From Deferribacter thermophilus (GTDB lineage Bacteria > Chrysiogenota > Deferribacteres > Deferribacterales > Deferribacteraceae): DNA of 64,000 bases. Position 1 is the first letter of the stretch, and each line of letters starts with the position of its first letter. The stretch is taken from assembly GCF_049472675.1 (NCBI RefSeq), contig NZ_JAPNXM010000006.1, positions 1-64,000 on the forward strand, written 5' to 3'. Positions 35,532 to 43,866 of the stretch are shown piece after piece. The position numbers and the translations under genes were made by a program. Below the pieces are notes generated by a model. The model saw only the letters and a program-made list of their open reading frames with translations, did no database searches and was not told where the DNA came from.

Positions 35532-36339
35532 GTCAAATTTTAAAGGGAATATAGATACTGAAACTTTTAATTGGTTTTATAAAAGAAGCTTTAAAAATAT
35601 TTATCCACCTATAATAGCCAAATTTAATGATAATTATTTTCAGTTAAATAATTTTAGCTATTTGGGTAGTAGTGTTTTTATAATTGAATTTGAAAGTTTG
35701 AAAGATTTGTTGAATTTTCAAACTACTTTAATGGATAATATCAATTTAGTGGAATTATCAAATCTATTAAGTGTACTTGATAAATATAATCTTGATTACA
35801 AGGGGATAAATATTTTTGAACAAAAAAATATAAAAGGTAGGAAAAGCTTTGAGATTTTAAAAAAGATTAAAGAACTGCCTGAATTTTTTAAAGATTATAT
35901 AGTTGAAAAAAATATAATACTTAAATATTTAGGAATATTTTTTAATCTAAAGGATAATCATAAAAAGATAGTTTATGACTTTTTGAGAAAAAAAGTTATG
36001 CCAAGTGTTGGTGATTTTAGAAATTTACTTAATCTGCTTTATGATTACGCAAGGTTAATAGATATCGATTTTTATGATGAAAAATATTTGAGTGAAATTG
36101 TTAAGGGAAAAAATCGCCATTATTATGATATAATTGATGAATTATCTGAACTGAATAAAATATTTAAAGCTCAAAATATCAGGTTTGATAGTATTTCTAA
36201 TTTTGAAAATTGTATTTTAAATGTGAATTTTGAAATAAAATCGTCTGATGATTTTACAGAAAAAATGAAATTTATGAGTGAAAATAGAGATAAAGTGAAA
36301 AATTTTTATGAAAAGCTGAAAAAATATGATTTATGTTGA
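35521..36339 (+). CDS. Conserved-looking protein of unknown function (272 aa)
   Basis: Soluble, Lys/Asn/Phe-rich protein without signal peptide, TM or cysteine motifs apart from a terminal Cys. The middle part (GINIFEQKNIKGRKSFEILKKI, about 95-130) is predicted helical. I do not recognise the family. It overlaps ftsY at its start (11 nt) and the radical SAM gene at its end (14 nt), so it is expressed with both. A functional partnership with the radical SAM protein is possible. Confidence 0.6.
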   Translation: MRFESNFKGNIDTETFNWFYKRSFKNIYPPIIAKFNDNYFQLNNFSYLGSSVFIIEFESLKDLLNFQTTLMDNINLVELSNLLSVLDKYNLDYKGINIFEQKNIKGRKSFEILKKIKELPEFFKDYIVEKNIILKYLGIFFNLKDNHKKIVYDFLRKKVMPSVGDFRNLLNLLYDYARLIDIDFYDEKYLSEIVKGKNRHYYDIIDELSELNKIFKAQNIRFDSISNFENCILNVNFEIKSSDDFTEKMKFMSENRDKVKNFYEKLKKYDLC

Positions 36340-37348
36340 AAAAGATTCACTAAACTCATTACCTGTTAAAATATTAGAGAAAAAAGGTATAAATTTTGAA
36401 ATAATTGATGATGCGTCTATAGTTGAAGATTCTAAAAAAAATATTGTTATAACAAGTAAATTAAACAAGTTTGTGCATCCTTGCCCTGCGACAAAAAATT
36501 ATAGATGTTGTAACTATCAAGTTGTAGATGCAATTGAAGGGTGCCCTTTTGACTGCAAATATTGTATTTTGCAAGTTTATTTAAATCACGAGTATATTAA
36601 AATTTATTCTAAAACTGATTTAATCAGAAGAGAAATTATCGAGCTAAACAAAAGGGGGAGATACAGACTTGGGACAGGCGAGTTATCAGATAGTCTTGCA
36701 CTTGATAATATTTTTGAATTCTCAAAATTTTATGCAGATATTGTTAATAATCTTGAAAACATTCAATTTGAGTTTAAAACCAAGTCAAAAAATATCCAGA
36801 ATTTGCTAAATTTAAATCCTAAAAATATTGTAGTATCATGGAGTTTAAATCCTGAGTTTATTGTAGAAAAAGAGGAACTTTATGCTGCTAAAGTCAAAGA
36901 TAGGATTGAAGCAGCAAAAATATGTTCCGAATATGGCTATAAAGTATCTTTTCATTTTGATCCCTTAATCTTTTATGAAAATTTTGAAAATGGGTATACC
37001 TCAGTTATAAATGAATTGTTTGAAAAGATAGATGAAAAAAATGTTGAGTTTATTAGCATTTCTACTTTTAGGTTTATTCCTGAGTTATATGATATTGTAA
37101 GAGAAAGATTTTCTGAGACAATGCTATTTGAAAACAGATTTATTAAAGCAGGTGATGGGAAGCTTAGATATTTTAAAGCATTAAGGTTTTATATGTTGCG
37201 TTTTGTTGTCAATAAAATCAGAAGTTATTGGAAAAATGTGTTTGTTTACTTTTGTATGGAGCAGGACGATATCTGGAAAAAATTGTTTAAATTTGATCCA
37301 GGTGAAAGAGAGGTTTTTGAAAAAAACTTTCCATGGTATAAAATATGA
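36326..37348 (+). CDS. Radical SAM protein, spore photoproduct lyase (SPL) family
   Basis: A 340-aa protein with the radical SAM cysteines in GCPFDCKYCILQVYLN (about 74-81), preceded by HPCPATKNYRCCNYQ. The later segments TGELSDSLALDN and VSWSLNPEFIVEKEE are typical of the SplB-like family. True SPL repairs thymine dimers in spores; no sporulation genes are visible, so this is a family member of unproven substrate. It overlaps ROK by 4 nt. Confidence 0.82.
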   Translation: MIYVEKDSLNSLPVKILEKKGINFEIIDDASIVEDSKKNIVITSKLNKFVHPCPATKNYRCCNYQVVDAIEGCPFDCKYCILQVYLNHEYIKIYSKTDLIRREIIELNKRGRYRLGTGELSDSLALDNIFEFSKFYADIVNNLENIQFEFKTKSKNIQNLLNLNPKNIVVSWSLNPEFIVEKEELYAAKVKDRIEAAKICSEYGYKVSFHFDPLIFYENFENGYTSVINELFEKIDEKNVEFISISTFRFIPELYDIVRERFSETMLFENRFIKAGDGKLRYFKALRFYMLRFVVNKIRSYWKNVFVYFCMEQDDIWKKLFKFDPGEREVFEKNFPWYKI

Positions 37349-38211
37349 ATGTATATGTTTTTGATATAGGTGGGACAAATATTAAGTATGCTTATTTTAA
37401 TAATGGAGAAATAAAATCAAGGGATTCTCTAAAAACACCTGATAGTTATGAAAAATTGATTGAATTGATCAAATCTTATGTAAATGAGCCTTACGAAAAA
37501 ATTGTAATTGGAATCCCTGCAATTATAGATTATGAGAAAAAGTGCCCTGTTTATTCTCCTAATTTGCCATATTTGAAATATAAAAATTTAATAAATCACT
37601 TAAATTTAAAAAATGTTTATCTAGAAAATGATGCCAATTTAGCTGCTCTTGGTGAATATAAAAAATGTCATAGTGATGTAAAAGACTTACTAATGGTGAC
37701 ATTAGGAACAGGTGTGGGTGGTGGTTTAATATTAAATGGTAGAATTGTAAAATCAAAGTATTCCTTAGCTGAAATTGGCCATATTGTAGTAGTTGATAAT
37801 GGTTGGAAATGTTCTTGTGGTAATAGAGGCTGTTTAGAAGCTTATTGCGGTAAAAAAGGTTTTATAAATCTTTATAATTCTTTGTCTAACTACAAAGAGA
37901 ATATTGATTCTGTAAATAAGATTTATCAATTGGCAATACAAAAAAAACTGACAGCAAGATTAACTTTTAAACAATTTGCACATTATTTAGCAATCGGTAT
38001 AGCATCTTTTGTAAACTCAATATATGTGGAAAAGGTAGTTTTGGGTGGTGGTATTTCTCATTATTCTGATATGTTTTTTAAAGATTTTATTAAATTTTTT
38101 AATGAAAAGTTGTATCCTCCATACAAAAAAGATGTTATAATACATTTATCAAAATTAAAAAATGATGCTGCTCTGTATGGAGGGTACTTTTATGCAAAGG
38201 ATATTTTATAG
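37345..38211 (+). CDS. ROK-family sugar kinase (glucokinase-like)
   Basis: A 288-aa ASKHA kinase: phosphate-1 motif FDIGGTNIKYAYF at the N-terminus, LENDANLAALGEY with the catalytic Asp, GTGVGGGLILNG, and the ROK zinc-binding motif CSCGNRGCLEAYCG (about 152-165). It phosphorylates glucose or a related sugar; there is no N-terminal DNA-binding domain, so it is an enzyme and not a repressor. It overlaps the start of the FecR gene by 20 nt. Confidence 0.88.
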   Translation: MNVYVFDIGGTNIKYAYFNNGEIKSRDSLKTPDSYEKLIELIKSYVNEPYEKIVIGIPAIIDYEKKCPVYSPNLPYLKYKNLINHLNLKNVYLENDANLAALGEYKKCHSDVKDLLMVTLGTGVGGGLILNGRIVKSKYSLAEIGHIVVVDNGWKCSCGNRGCLEAYCGKKGFINLYNSLSNYKENIDSVNKIYQLAIQKKLTARLTFKQFAHYLAIGIASFVNSIYVEKVVLGGGISHYSDMFFKDFIKFFNEKLYPPYKKDVIIHLSKLKNDAALYGGYFYAKDIL

Positions 38212-39217
38212 CATATTAATTTTAATATTTTCTATAAATATTGCCAGTGCAGAGCTTAAGGTCTATTTTGGCAAAGTAATCAAATTATCTGGAACACCAT
38301 TAATAAACGGTAAAAAGGCAAGATTAAGAAAGAAAGTTTTTGTCGGAGATAAAATTGTAACGGATGCCTCATCTTCTATCTCAATAAAATTAAAAAATAA
38401 AACTGTTTTTGTGATATCTCCTGATAGTGAAGTGATTTTAACAAAAACAGATAAAAATAATGAAAAAACAGAGATTGAACTTAAAAAGGGTAGTTTAAGA
38501 TCTTTGGTGACAAAATTAAAACCAGGAAATAGTTATAATGTTGTTTCCTCAGGTGCAGTTGCTGGTGTGAAAGGTACAGAATTTATAGCTTATTCAAATG
38601 AAAATGCTCTTTGCGTATTTACAGAAGAAGGTGTTGTGGCTGTTTCCACTGATAATGGCTCTGTGGAAACCAAAAAGAAAGAGATGAGTCAGGCTTCAAG
38701 AGATCTTGCTCCACTAAATCCGGTAAATTTTGACCAAGATGAAACTTTAAAGGATATGTTTCATACACTACTTTCCATCACAGATTTTGAAATCCCTGAT
38801 GAGTTAGAGAAAAGTAAAAGGTTGCCTGATATTATTGCAAGATGGAATATTAATTATTCAAAATATTTAGCTGATGCAAAAAGGTATGAAGAGGCTTTGA
38901 AATCATTAGATTATGCTGTTTTATTTGCTAAATCTAAAGAGTTTAAATCAGAGGCTATTTATAGAAAATCTATTTTGAAATCAAAACATATGAATGATAT
39001 AAATGGTGCAAAGATTTTATTAAACCAAATAATTGACCAATATCCAGGTACAACGTATTATGAATATGCTCTTTTTCAGTTAGGTTTTATTGCTTATGAG
39101 CAAAAGGATTATATAAGCTGCAAAGAGTATTTTCAAAAATATAAAGAGCAATTTCCAGAAGGTCGTTTTATATCGACTGTTGATGTGATTCTTAGTCTAA
39201 TACCAGAACAAAGCTAA
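38192..39217 (+). CDS. FecR-domain periplasmic protein with TPR-like C-terminus
   Basis: The ATG at 38192 after GGAGGG gives 341 aa. A signal peptide (MQRIFYSILILIFSINIASA) precedes a FecR domain (about 22-165; KVYFGKVIKLSGTP..GDKIVTDASSSISIKL..SGAVAGVKGTEF). The C-terminal part (about 225-340) has TPR-like repeats with AILLN..YPGTTYYEYALFQLGFIAYEQKDY. No sigma factor gene is nearby, so it is not the classical FecR regulator. It is followed after 2 nt by a CHASE2 cyclase, a pairing seen in other genomes. Confidence 0.82.
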   Translation: MQRIFYSILILIFSINIASAELKVYFGKVIKLSGTPLINGKKARLRKKVFVGDKIVTDASSSISIKLKNKTVFVISPDSEVILTKTDKNNEKTEIELKKGSLRSLVTKLKPGNSYNVVSSGAVAGVKGTEFIAYSNENALCVFTEEGVVAVSTDNGSVETKKKEMSQASRDLAPLNPVNFDQDETLKDMFHTLLSITDFEIPDELEKSKRLPDIIARWNINYSKYLADAKRYEEALKSLDYAVLFAKSKEFKSEAIYRKSILKSKHMNDINGAKILLNQIIDQYPGTTYYEYALFQLGFIAYEQKDYISCKEYFQKYKEQFPEGRFISTVDVILSLIPEQS

Positions 39218-39219
39218 TA

Positions 39220-41310
39220 ATGAAAAAGCTTTTTTATTTTGTTATCTCTTTTATTATAATTGTATTAACAATCTATTTATACAGAAACCAGTACGATTTT
39301 ATTAAAACAGTCGATACTAAAATCCAGGATGTAAAATTTAGATTGAGAGTGGAAAAAGAGCCATCAAGAGATGTCGTTTTAGTGGCAATTGATGGAAAAA
39401 GTATTGATAAGTTTGGTAGATGGCCTTGGGATAGAAAATTAATTGCAAAACTTATTAATAAGTTAAATGATTACCATGCTAAAACCATAGCTTTAGATAT
39501 CGTATTTTCAGAGCCGAGCAATCCTGATTCTGATTTAGCATTATCAAAAGCAATTTATAGAGAGCAAAATGTTATATTGGGTTACTTTTTTAGAGATACA
39601 ATAAGTCAGGAAGAGGTAGATCTGGCAAATGAGAGGCTACCAGATTATTCAATAGAAAATGTAAAACTACTGGAAGAGGTAGATAAATTACCTATTGCTT
39701 CCTTTAAAAGTGCTGAGACAAATATTGATGAAATATCAGAGGGAGCTTATTCTCAAGGTTTTTTCTCAGTGTTTCCTGATAAGGATGGTATTTTAAGAAG
39801 GGTAAATTTGGTAGTTGATTTTAGTGGTTATTTAATGCCTTCTTTAAACCTTGCAGCTCTTTCTCATTTTTTGGATAAAGAGATTTATGTTTATGTGGAT
39901 AGTCTTGGGATTGAAAGATTAAAGCTTGATAATATGGATATACCAGTAAATTTAGATGGTTCACTCCCTGTAAATTTCTATGGTAAAAAAGGGAGAATAA
40001 AAACTATTTCTGCTGCAGATATTTTAGAAGATAAAATTAATGAATCTGATATCTCAAACAAACTTGTTTTTGTGGGGATTACAGAAACAGGGGTGGGTGA
40101 TTATCAGGCAACACCAATTGATCCATATTTTCCAGGGACTGAAATCCACTGCACAGTTGCTTCAAATGTTTTACAAAACTTTTATTTGGTGGAAAATGAA
40201 AAAACATTTATTATTGACTTAATTAGTATTGTTGTTTTGGCTATTCTGATTGCTGTAAGTAGTTTTATTTTCAAAAAGGGTTTATACTCGTTCATTTCAT
40301 TTATCACAATCTGCGTTTTGTACTTTATCATTAATTTTAAAATGTTTGATATTTATAATTATCAGTTATCAGTTATCTACCCTTTTATTTCAGTAATTTT
40401 ATCGTTTATCTTTATTGAAGTTTATAAAAATATTATTGTTGAGCAAAAAAGTAGATATTTAAAAAAGGCTTTTAGTAGTTATCTTTCTGAAGACCTTGTG
40501 GAAGTGATACTACAGGATCCTGATAGACTGAAACTTGGCGGTGAAAAGAAAAGGATCACGGTTCTTTTTTCAGATATAAGAGGTTTTACCACAATATCAG
40601 AGGGGCTTGAACCTGAAACTCTTGTGAGCTTGCTCAACTCTTTTTTGGGTCCATCTACGGATATAATCCTGAAAAATGGAGGAATGCTTGATAAGTATAT
40701 TGGCGATGCAATAATGGCAGTTTTTAATGCACCGATTGATTTAGAAAATCACGAAGATAAGGCTGTGGAATCAGCAATAGAAATTGTAAAAAACCTGCAA
40801 AAACTAAACAAAACATTTAAAGAAAAAGGGTTGCCCGAGCTTGATATCGGTATAGGTATTAATAGTGGTGATGCGGTAGTTGGAAATCTGGGTACTGAAA
40901 AGCGGTTTGACTATACAGCGATAGGGGATACAGTAAATCTTGCAAGCAGGCTTGAGGGGTTAAACAAATATTATGGGACTAAAATACTAATTTCTGGATA
41001 CACTAAAAATGGATTAATTAATAATTTTAAAATTAGGCTTATTGATACCGTAATAGTAAAGGGGAAAAATGAGCCAGTTGATATATTTGAAGTGATAGTA
41101 AATGAAAATTATGATGAAAATTTTATTAAGCTTTTTGAAGATGCTATTAAAAAATACAGAGAGCAGGACTTTGAAAGTGCAATAAAATTATTTACTATGT
41201 TAGTGGAAAAGTATGTAGATCCCGTATCTCAGGTTTATTTAGAGAGAATTAATAATTGTATCAATTCTAAACAACCTTTCGATTATGTGACAGTGTTTGA
41301 TAAAAAATAG
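39220..41310 (+). CDS. CHASE2-domain adenylate cyclase
   Basis: A 696-aa membrane sensor: TM at 1-20, periplasmic CHASE2 domain (about 25-320), three TM segments (about 328-400), then a class III cyclase domain (about 425-610). The metal-binding Asp residues are in FSDIRGFT and YIGDAIMAVF. The Lys of LDKYIGD and the Thr of DYTAIGDTVNLASR fit ATP as substrate. A short TPR-like tail follows. It makes cAMP in response to an extracytoplasmic signal; the adjacent FecR/TPR protein may be the sensor partner (inference). Confidence 0.9.
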   Translation: MKKLFYFVISFIIIVLTIYLYRNQYDFIKTVDTKIQDVKFRLRVEKEPSRDVVLVAIDGKSIDKFGRWPWDRKLIAKLINKLNDYHAKTIALDIVFSEPSNPDSDLALSKAIYREQNVILGYFFRDTISQEEVDLANERLPDYSIENVKLLEEVDKLPIASFKSAETNIDEISEGAYSQGFFSVFPDKDGILRRVNLVVDFSGYLMPSLNLAALSHFLDKEIYVYVDSLGIERLKLDNMDIPVNLDGSLPVNFYGKKGRIKTISAADILEDKINESDISNKLVFVGITETGVGDYQATPIDPYFPGTEIHCTVASNVLQNFYLVENEKTFIIDLISIVVLAILIAVSSFIFKKGLYSFISFITICVLYFIINFKMFDIYNYQLSVIYPFISVILSFIFIEVYKNIIVEQKSRYLKKAFSSYLSEDLVEVILQDPDRLKLGGEKKRITVLFSDIRGFTTISEGLEPETLVSLLNSFLGPSTDIILKNGGMLDKYIGDAIMAVFNAPIDLENHEDKAVESAIEIVKNLQKLNKTFKEKGLPELDIGIGINSGDAVVGNLGTEKRFDYTAIGDTVNLASRLEGLNKYYGTKILISGYTKNGLINNFKIRLIDTVIVKGKNEPVDIFEVIVNENYDENFIKLFEDAIKKYREQDFESAIKLFTMLVEKYVDPVSQVYLERINNCINSKQPFDYVTVFDKK

Positions 41311-41350
41311 TCTTAAAATTAACCTAATAAAATTATTTCATAAAGTTATC

Positions 41351-41378
41351 TTGACTTCCTTAAAGTATGTGTTATATT
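41351..41378 (+). promoter_or_regulatory. Promoter of the formate dehydrogenase operon
   Basis: TTGACT (41351-41356), a 16-nt spacer and TATATT (41373-41378). A +1 seven bases after the -10 box falls on the A of the in-frame ATG at 41385, implying a leaderless mRNA and excluding the in-frame ATG at 41367, which lies inside the promoter. Confidence 0.55.
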
Positions 41379-41384
41379 TTATAT

Positions 41385-43076
41385 ATGGGGAAAATAGAAC
41401 GATGTAACTATTTAGATTTTCTATCTGGACTATTAAAAAATTCTTTTTTAAAAGCTGAAACTTTGCGCAAAGAACTAACAGATGTTAGAGAATATAATAT
41501 CACGATTGCTCCAAGAATTGCTATTATTTCAAACAGTGTTGATTTTTTAAATAAATCTATTGAAAGTTACTCAGGATTATTTGAGGTAATCCCCATTTAT
41601 ATAGGAAAATTAACATCTCAAGAGTTTTATACCTCTTATGATATAAAAATTGGAGGTAGGGAGTATAAATATAAAATTTTTCTTAAATCTTATGCACCTA
41701 TAGATTTTGAAAAGTGTAGCTGGTGTGGTGAATGTTTTAAAGTATGCCCTGAAAATGCTATAGATTTAGATTTAAACATCGATTACGACCTTTGCTCCCT
41801 ATGTAAGAAATGTGAACAAGTTTGTGAAGATAATGCCATAACTATTGATAGATTAGAAAGTATAGAATTTGATGCTTCATTTATTATTACTGATGATAAA
41901 GAGATTTTATCAGATTTTACAACTGATTGGGTAAAAGTTTATGACATAGATGAACTTGATAAGGTTTTTGAGAGAATAGGGGAGTTTAATGTTTTAGAAA
42001 TTGTAAAGCATGACAATGATATCTGCCAATATTCTCTAAAACTTGATTACGGATGTAAAAGATGTATTGAAGCATGCGAATATGAAGCTATCTCTACTGA
42101 TGATGAGGGGATTATTGTTAATCATTTAAATTGTGTTGGTTGTGGCAAATGCATATCGGTTTGTCCAACAGGAGCTATGCAAAATGGCTATTTGAAGGAT
42201 GATACATTTATCAAATACTTTCAGACATTAGATTTACCAAAAGATATCTCTGTAGTCTTGGGGGAGGAGGAAGATCTTAGAAAATTTTGCTGGGTAAATG
42301 ATATAAATAAGCTTGAAAACTTAATACTTTTGCCGTTAGAACCAAGATATTTTAACACTTTTCATTATCTATTTTTGTTTGCAATTGGTGTTTCAAAGGT
42401 TTTTATTTTAAACGAAAGGCTAAAAGAGAACGAACAGATAAAGTTTTGCAACAAATTACTTGAGTTTTTATTTAAATATAAAGAATTTATTTCGATTTTA
42501 GATAATTATAAATTTAATAAGCAAAGTGAGTTAATTAATCCACTTAAAAATCTTTATAAAAATTTTAGCTTTAGTACTAGAAGGAAAAAGTTAGCTGCTA
42601 TTTTACAATTTTTGTATAAAGAGTCAAATGTATCAAATATTCTTATTAAAGACAACATTTTAGATATTTTTGGAAATGTGCTTCTTGATAAAGATAAATG
42701 TACTCTATGCCTTGCATGTGTAAATCATTGTAAAATAGGTGCATTGGTTGCAAAAGAGGAAGATTTTTCATTAAATCATACCCCTGCGTTTTGTATTCAG
42801 TGTGGTATTTGTGAATATGTTTGCCCTGAAGATGCCATTGAAATAGCAAGTGGGCTCTTATTGGCAGATGAGTTTTTTAATATGAAAGTTTTAAACAAAG
42901 ATGAGCCGATGGTTTGCCCTGAGTGTGGGAAAGTCTTTGGAAATAAGAAAAGTTATGACTCAGTAGTTGTCAAGCTGAAAGCTGCTGGTTTGTTTGAAAC
43001 AAAAGGGACTTATCTTAATTACTGTGAAAGTTGTAGAGTGAAAAAACTTTTTGAAGAGGGAGCTGATGTCCGCTGA
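41385..43076 (+). CDS. Multi-cluster 4Fe-4S ferredoxin-type protein of the formate dehydrogenase operon
   Basis: About 563 aa with six ferredoxin-type cysteine motifs in three pairs: CSWCGECFKVCP and CSLCKKCEQVCE (about 110-150), GCKRCIEACE and CVGCGKCISVCP (about 222-260), CTLCLACVNHCK and CIQCGICEYVCP (about 435-490). A C-terminal zinc-ribbon-like CPECGKVF..CESC follows. The third motif has Asp where the first Cys is expected. Similar proteins accompany formate dehydrogenases in epsilon-proteobacteria. No Tat or Sec signal, so it is cytoplasmic. Its end overlaps the chaperone start. Confidence 0.82.
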   Translation: MGKIERCNYLDFLSGLLKNSFLKAETLRKELTDVREYNITIAPRIAIISNSVDFLNKSIESYSGLFEVIPIYIGKLTSQEFYTSYDIKIGGREYKYKIFLKSYAPIDFEKCSWCGECFKVCPENAIDLDLNIDYDLCSLCKKCEQVCEDNAITIDRLESIEFDASFIITDDKEILSDFTTDWVKVYDIDELDKVFERIGEFNVLEIVKHDNDICQYSLKLDYGCKRCIEACEYEAISTDDEGIIVNHLNCVGCGKCISVCPTGAMQNGYLKDDTFIKYFQTLDLPKDISVVLGEEEDLRKFCWVNDINKLENLILLPLEPRYFNTFHYLFLFAIGVSKVFILNERLKENEQIKFCNKLLEFLFKYKEFISILDNYKFNKQSELINPLKNLYKNFSFSTRRKKLAAILQFLYKESNVSNILIKDNILDIFGNVLLDKDKCTLCLACVNHCKIGALVAKEEDFSLNHTPAFCIQCGICEYVCPEDAIEIASGLLLADEFFNMKVLNKDEPMVCPECGKVFGNKKSYDSVVVKLKAAGLFETKGTYLNYCESCRVKKLFEEGADVR

Positions 43077-43686
43077 GATAGATAACACCAGAATGTTTTT
43101 TTATGACTTGATAAAATCGTTTTTTTATGCCGAGCCCACAGAAGAGCTTTATGAAAAATGGATTGAAATTTTTAAATCGATGAAAAGTGAAGAGCTATTG
43201 TTTGATGATAGGTTTCAGCAGATTTTAAGTTTTTTTGATGAGGTTTTTAAAAATTATGATTATGAAAAGCTAAAAAATGAATATTATGAGCTTTTTGTTA
43301 ATCCTTTTTCAGATAATCTTATAAATCTAAACGCTTCGTTTTATCTTGATGGTAAGAATTTTGGAGAAACACTTGTAAAATTAAGGGATTTTTTGTGGGA
43401 AAGGGGAATTGTAAAAGATGTAGAGTTTAAAGACTCTGAAGATTCAATAGTTTTTCTTTCTGATACGATGATTTATCTGATTAAAAATAAGTCAGAACTT
43501 TCTGATCAGATAGAGTTTTTTGAAAAGTTTATTGAACCTTTTTTCATAGAATTTGCAAAAGCACTAAAAAATCATCCTCAAGCTTATTTTTACGCCAGCT
43601 GTGGCGTATTAATAGATTTTATATTGGATGTAGAAAAAAGTTTTTTATCAGAAGGTAACTTAAATGGAGGTGTTTATGAAGCCTAA
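43066..43686 (+). CDS. TorD/DmsD-like molybdoenzyme chaperone
   Basis: A 206-aa helical protein of the TorD family that protects the Tat signal and cofactor site of molybdoenzymes. The central YYELFVNPFSDNLINLNASFYLDG (about 70-95) follows the family pattern Y-x-x-L-F-x-x-P, and the late HPQAYFYASCGVLIDF fits too. The start is the ATG at 43066 with AGAGGGAG upstream; an upstream TTG at 43051 overlaps it. It lies directly before the Tat-exported formate dehydrogenase genes. Confidence 0.83.
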   Translation: MSAEIDNTRMFFYDLIKSFFYAEPTEELYEKWIEIFKSMKSEELLFDDRFQQILSFFDEVFKNYDYEKLKNEYYELFVNPFSDNLINLNASFYLDGKNFGETLVKLRDFLWERGIVKDVEFKDSEDSIVFLSDTMIYLIKNKSELSDQIEFFEKFIEPFFIEFAKALKNHPQAYFYASCGVLIDFILDVEKSFLSEGNLNGGVYEA

Positions 43687-43855
43687 AAAAAGCAGGAGAG
43701 AGTTTTTAAAGTTAGGTGCTTTGGCCACTGTGGGAGCTGTTACTGTATTAAGGGGGAAGAAGTTAATGGCAAAGAGTATTGATACAGCTGAGAGTGAGAT
43801 TCTATATCGTGAGACAGAAGATTTTAAAAAGTATTATGCTTCGCTTAGGGATTAG
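43676..43855 (+). CDS. Small Tat-signal protein of the formate dehydrogenase region
   Basis: A 59-aa protein (ATG at 43676 after GGAGGTG) with an N-terminal twin-arginine motif SRREFLKLGALATVGAV and a short polar tail ending DFKKYYASLRD. It matches the small formate_TAT protein family found upstream of Tat-dependent formate dehydrogenases. Its role is unknown; it could be a small exported subunit. Overlaps the chaperone end by 11 nt; the fdhA gene begins 11 nt after it. Confidence 0.82.
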   Translation: MKPKKSRREFLKLGALATVGAVTVLRGKKLMAKSIDTAESEILYRETEDFKKYYASLRD

Positions 43856-43866
43856 GGAGGTTTAAT

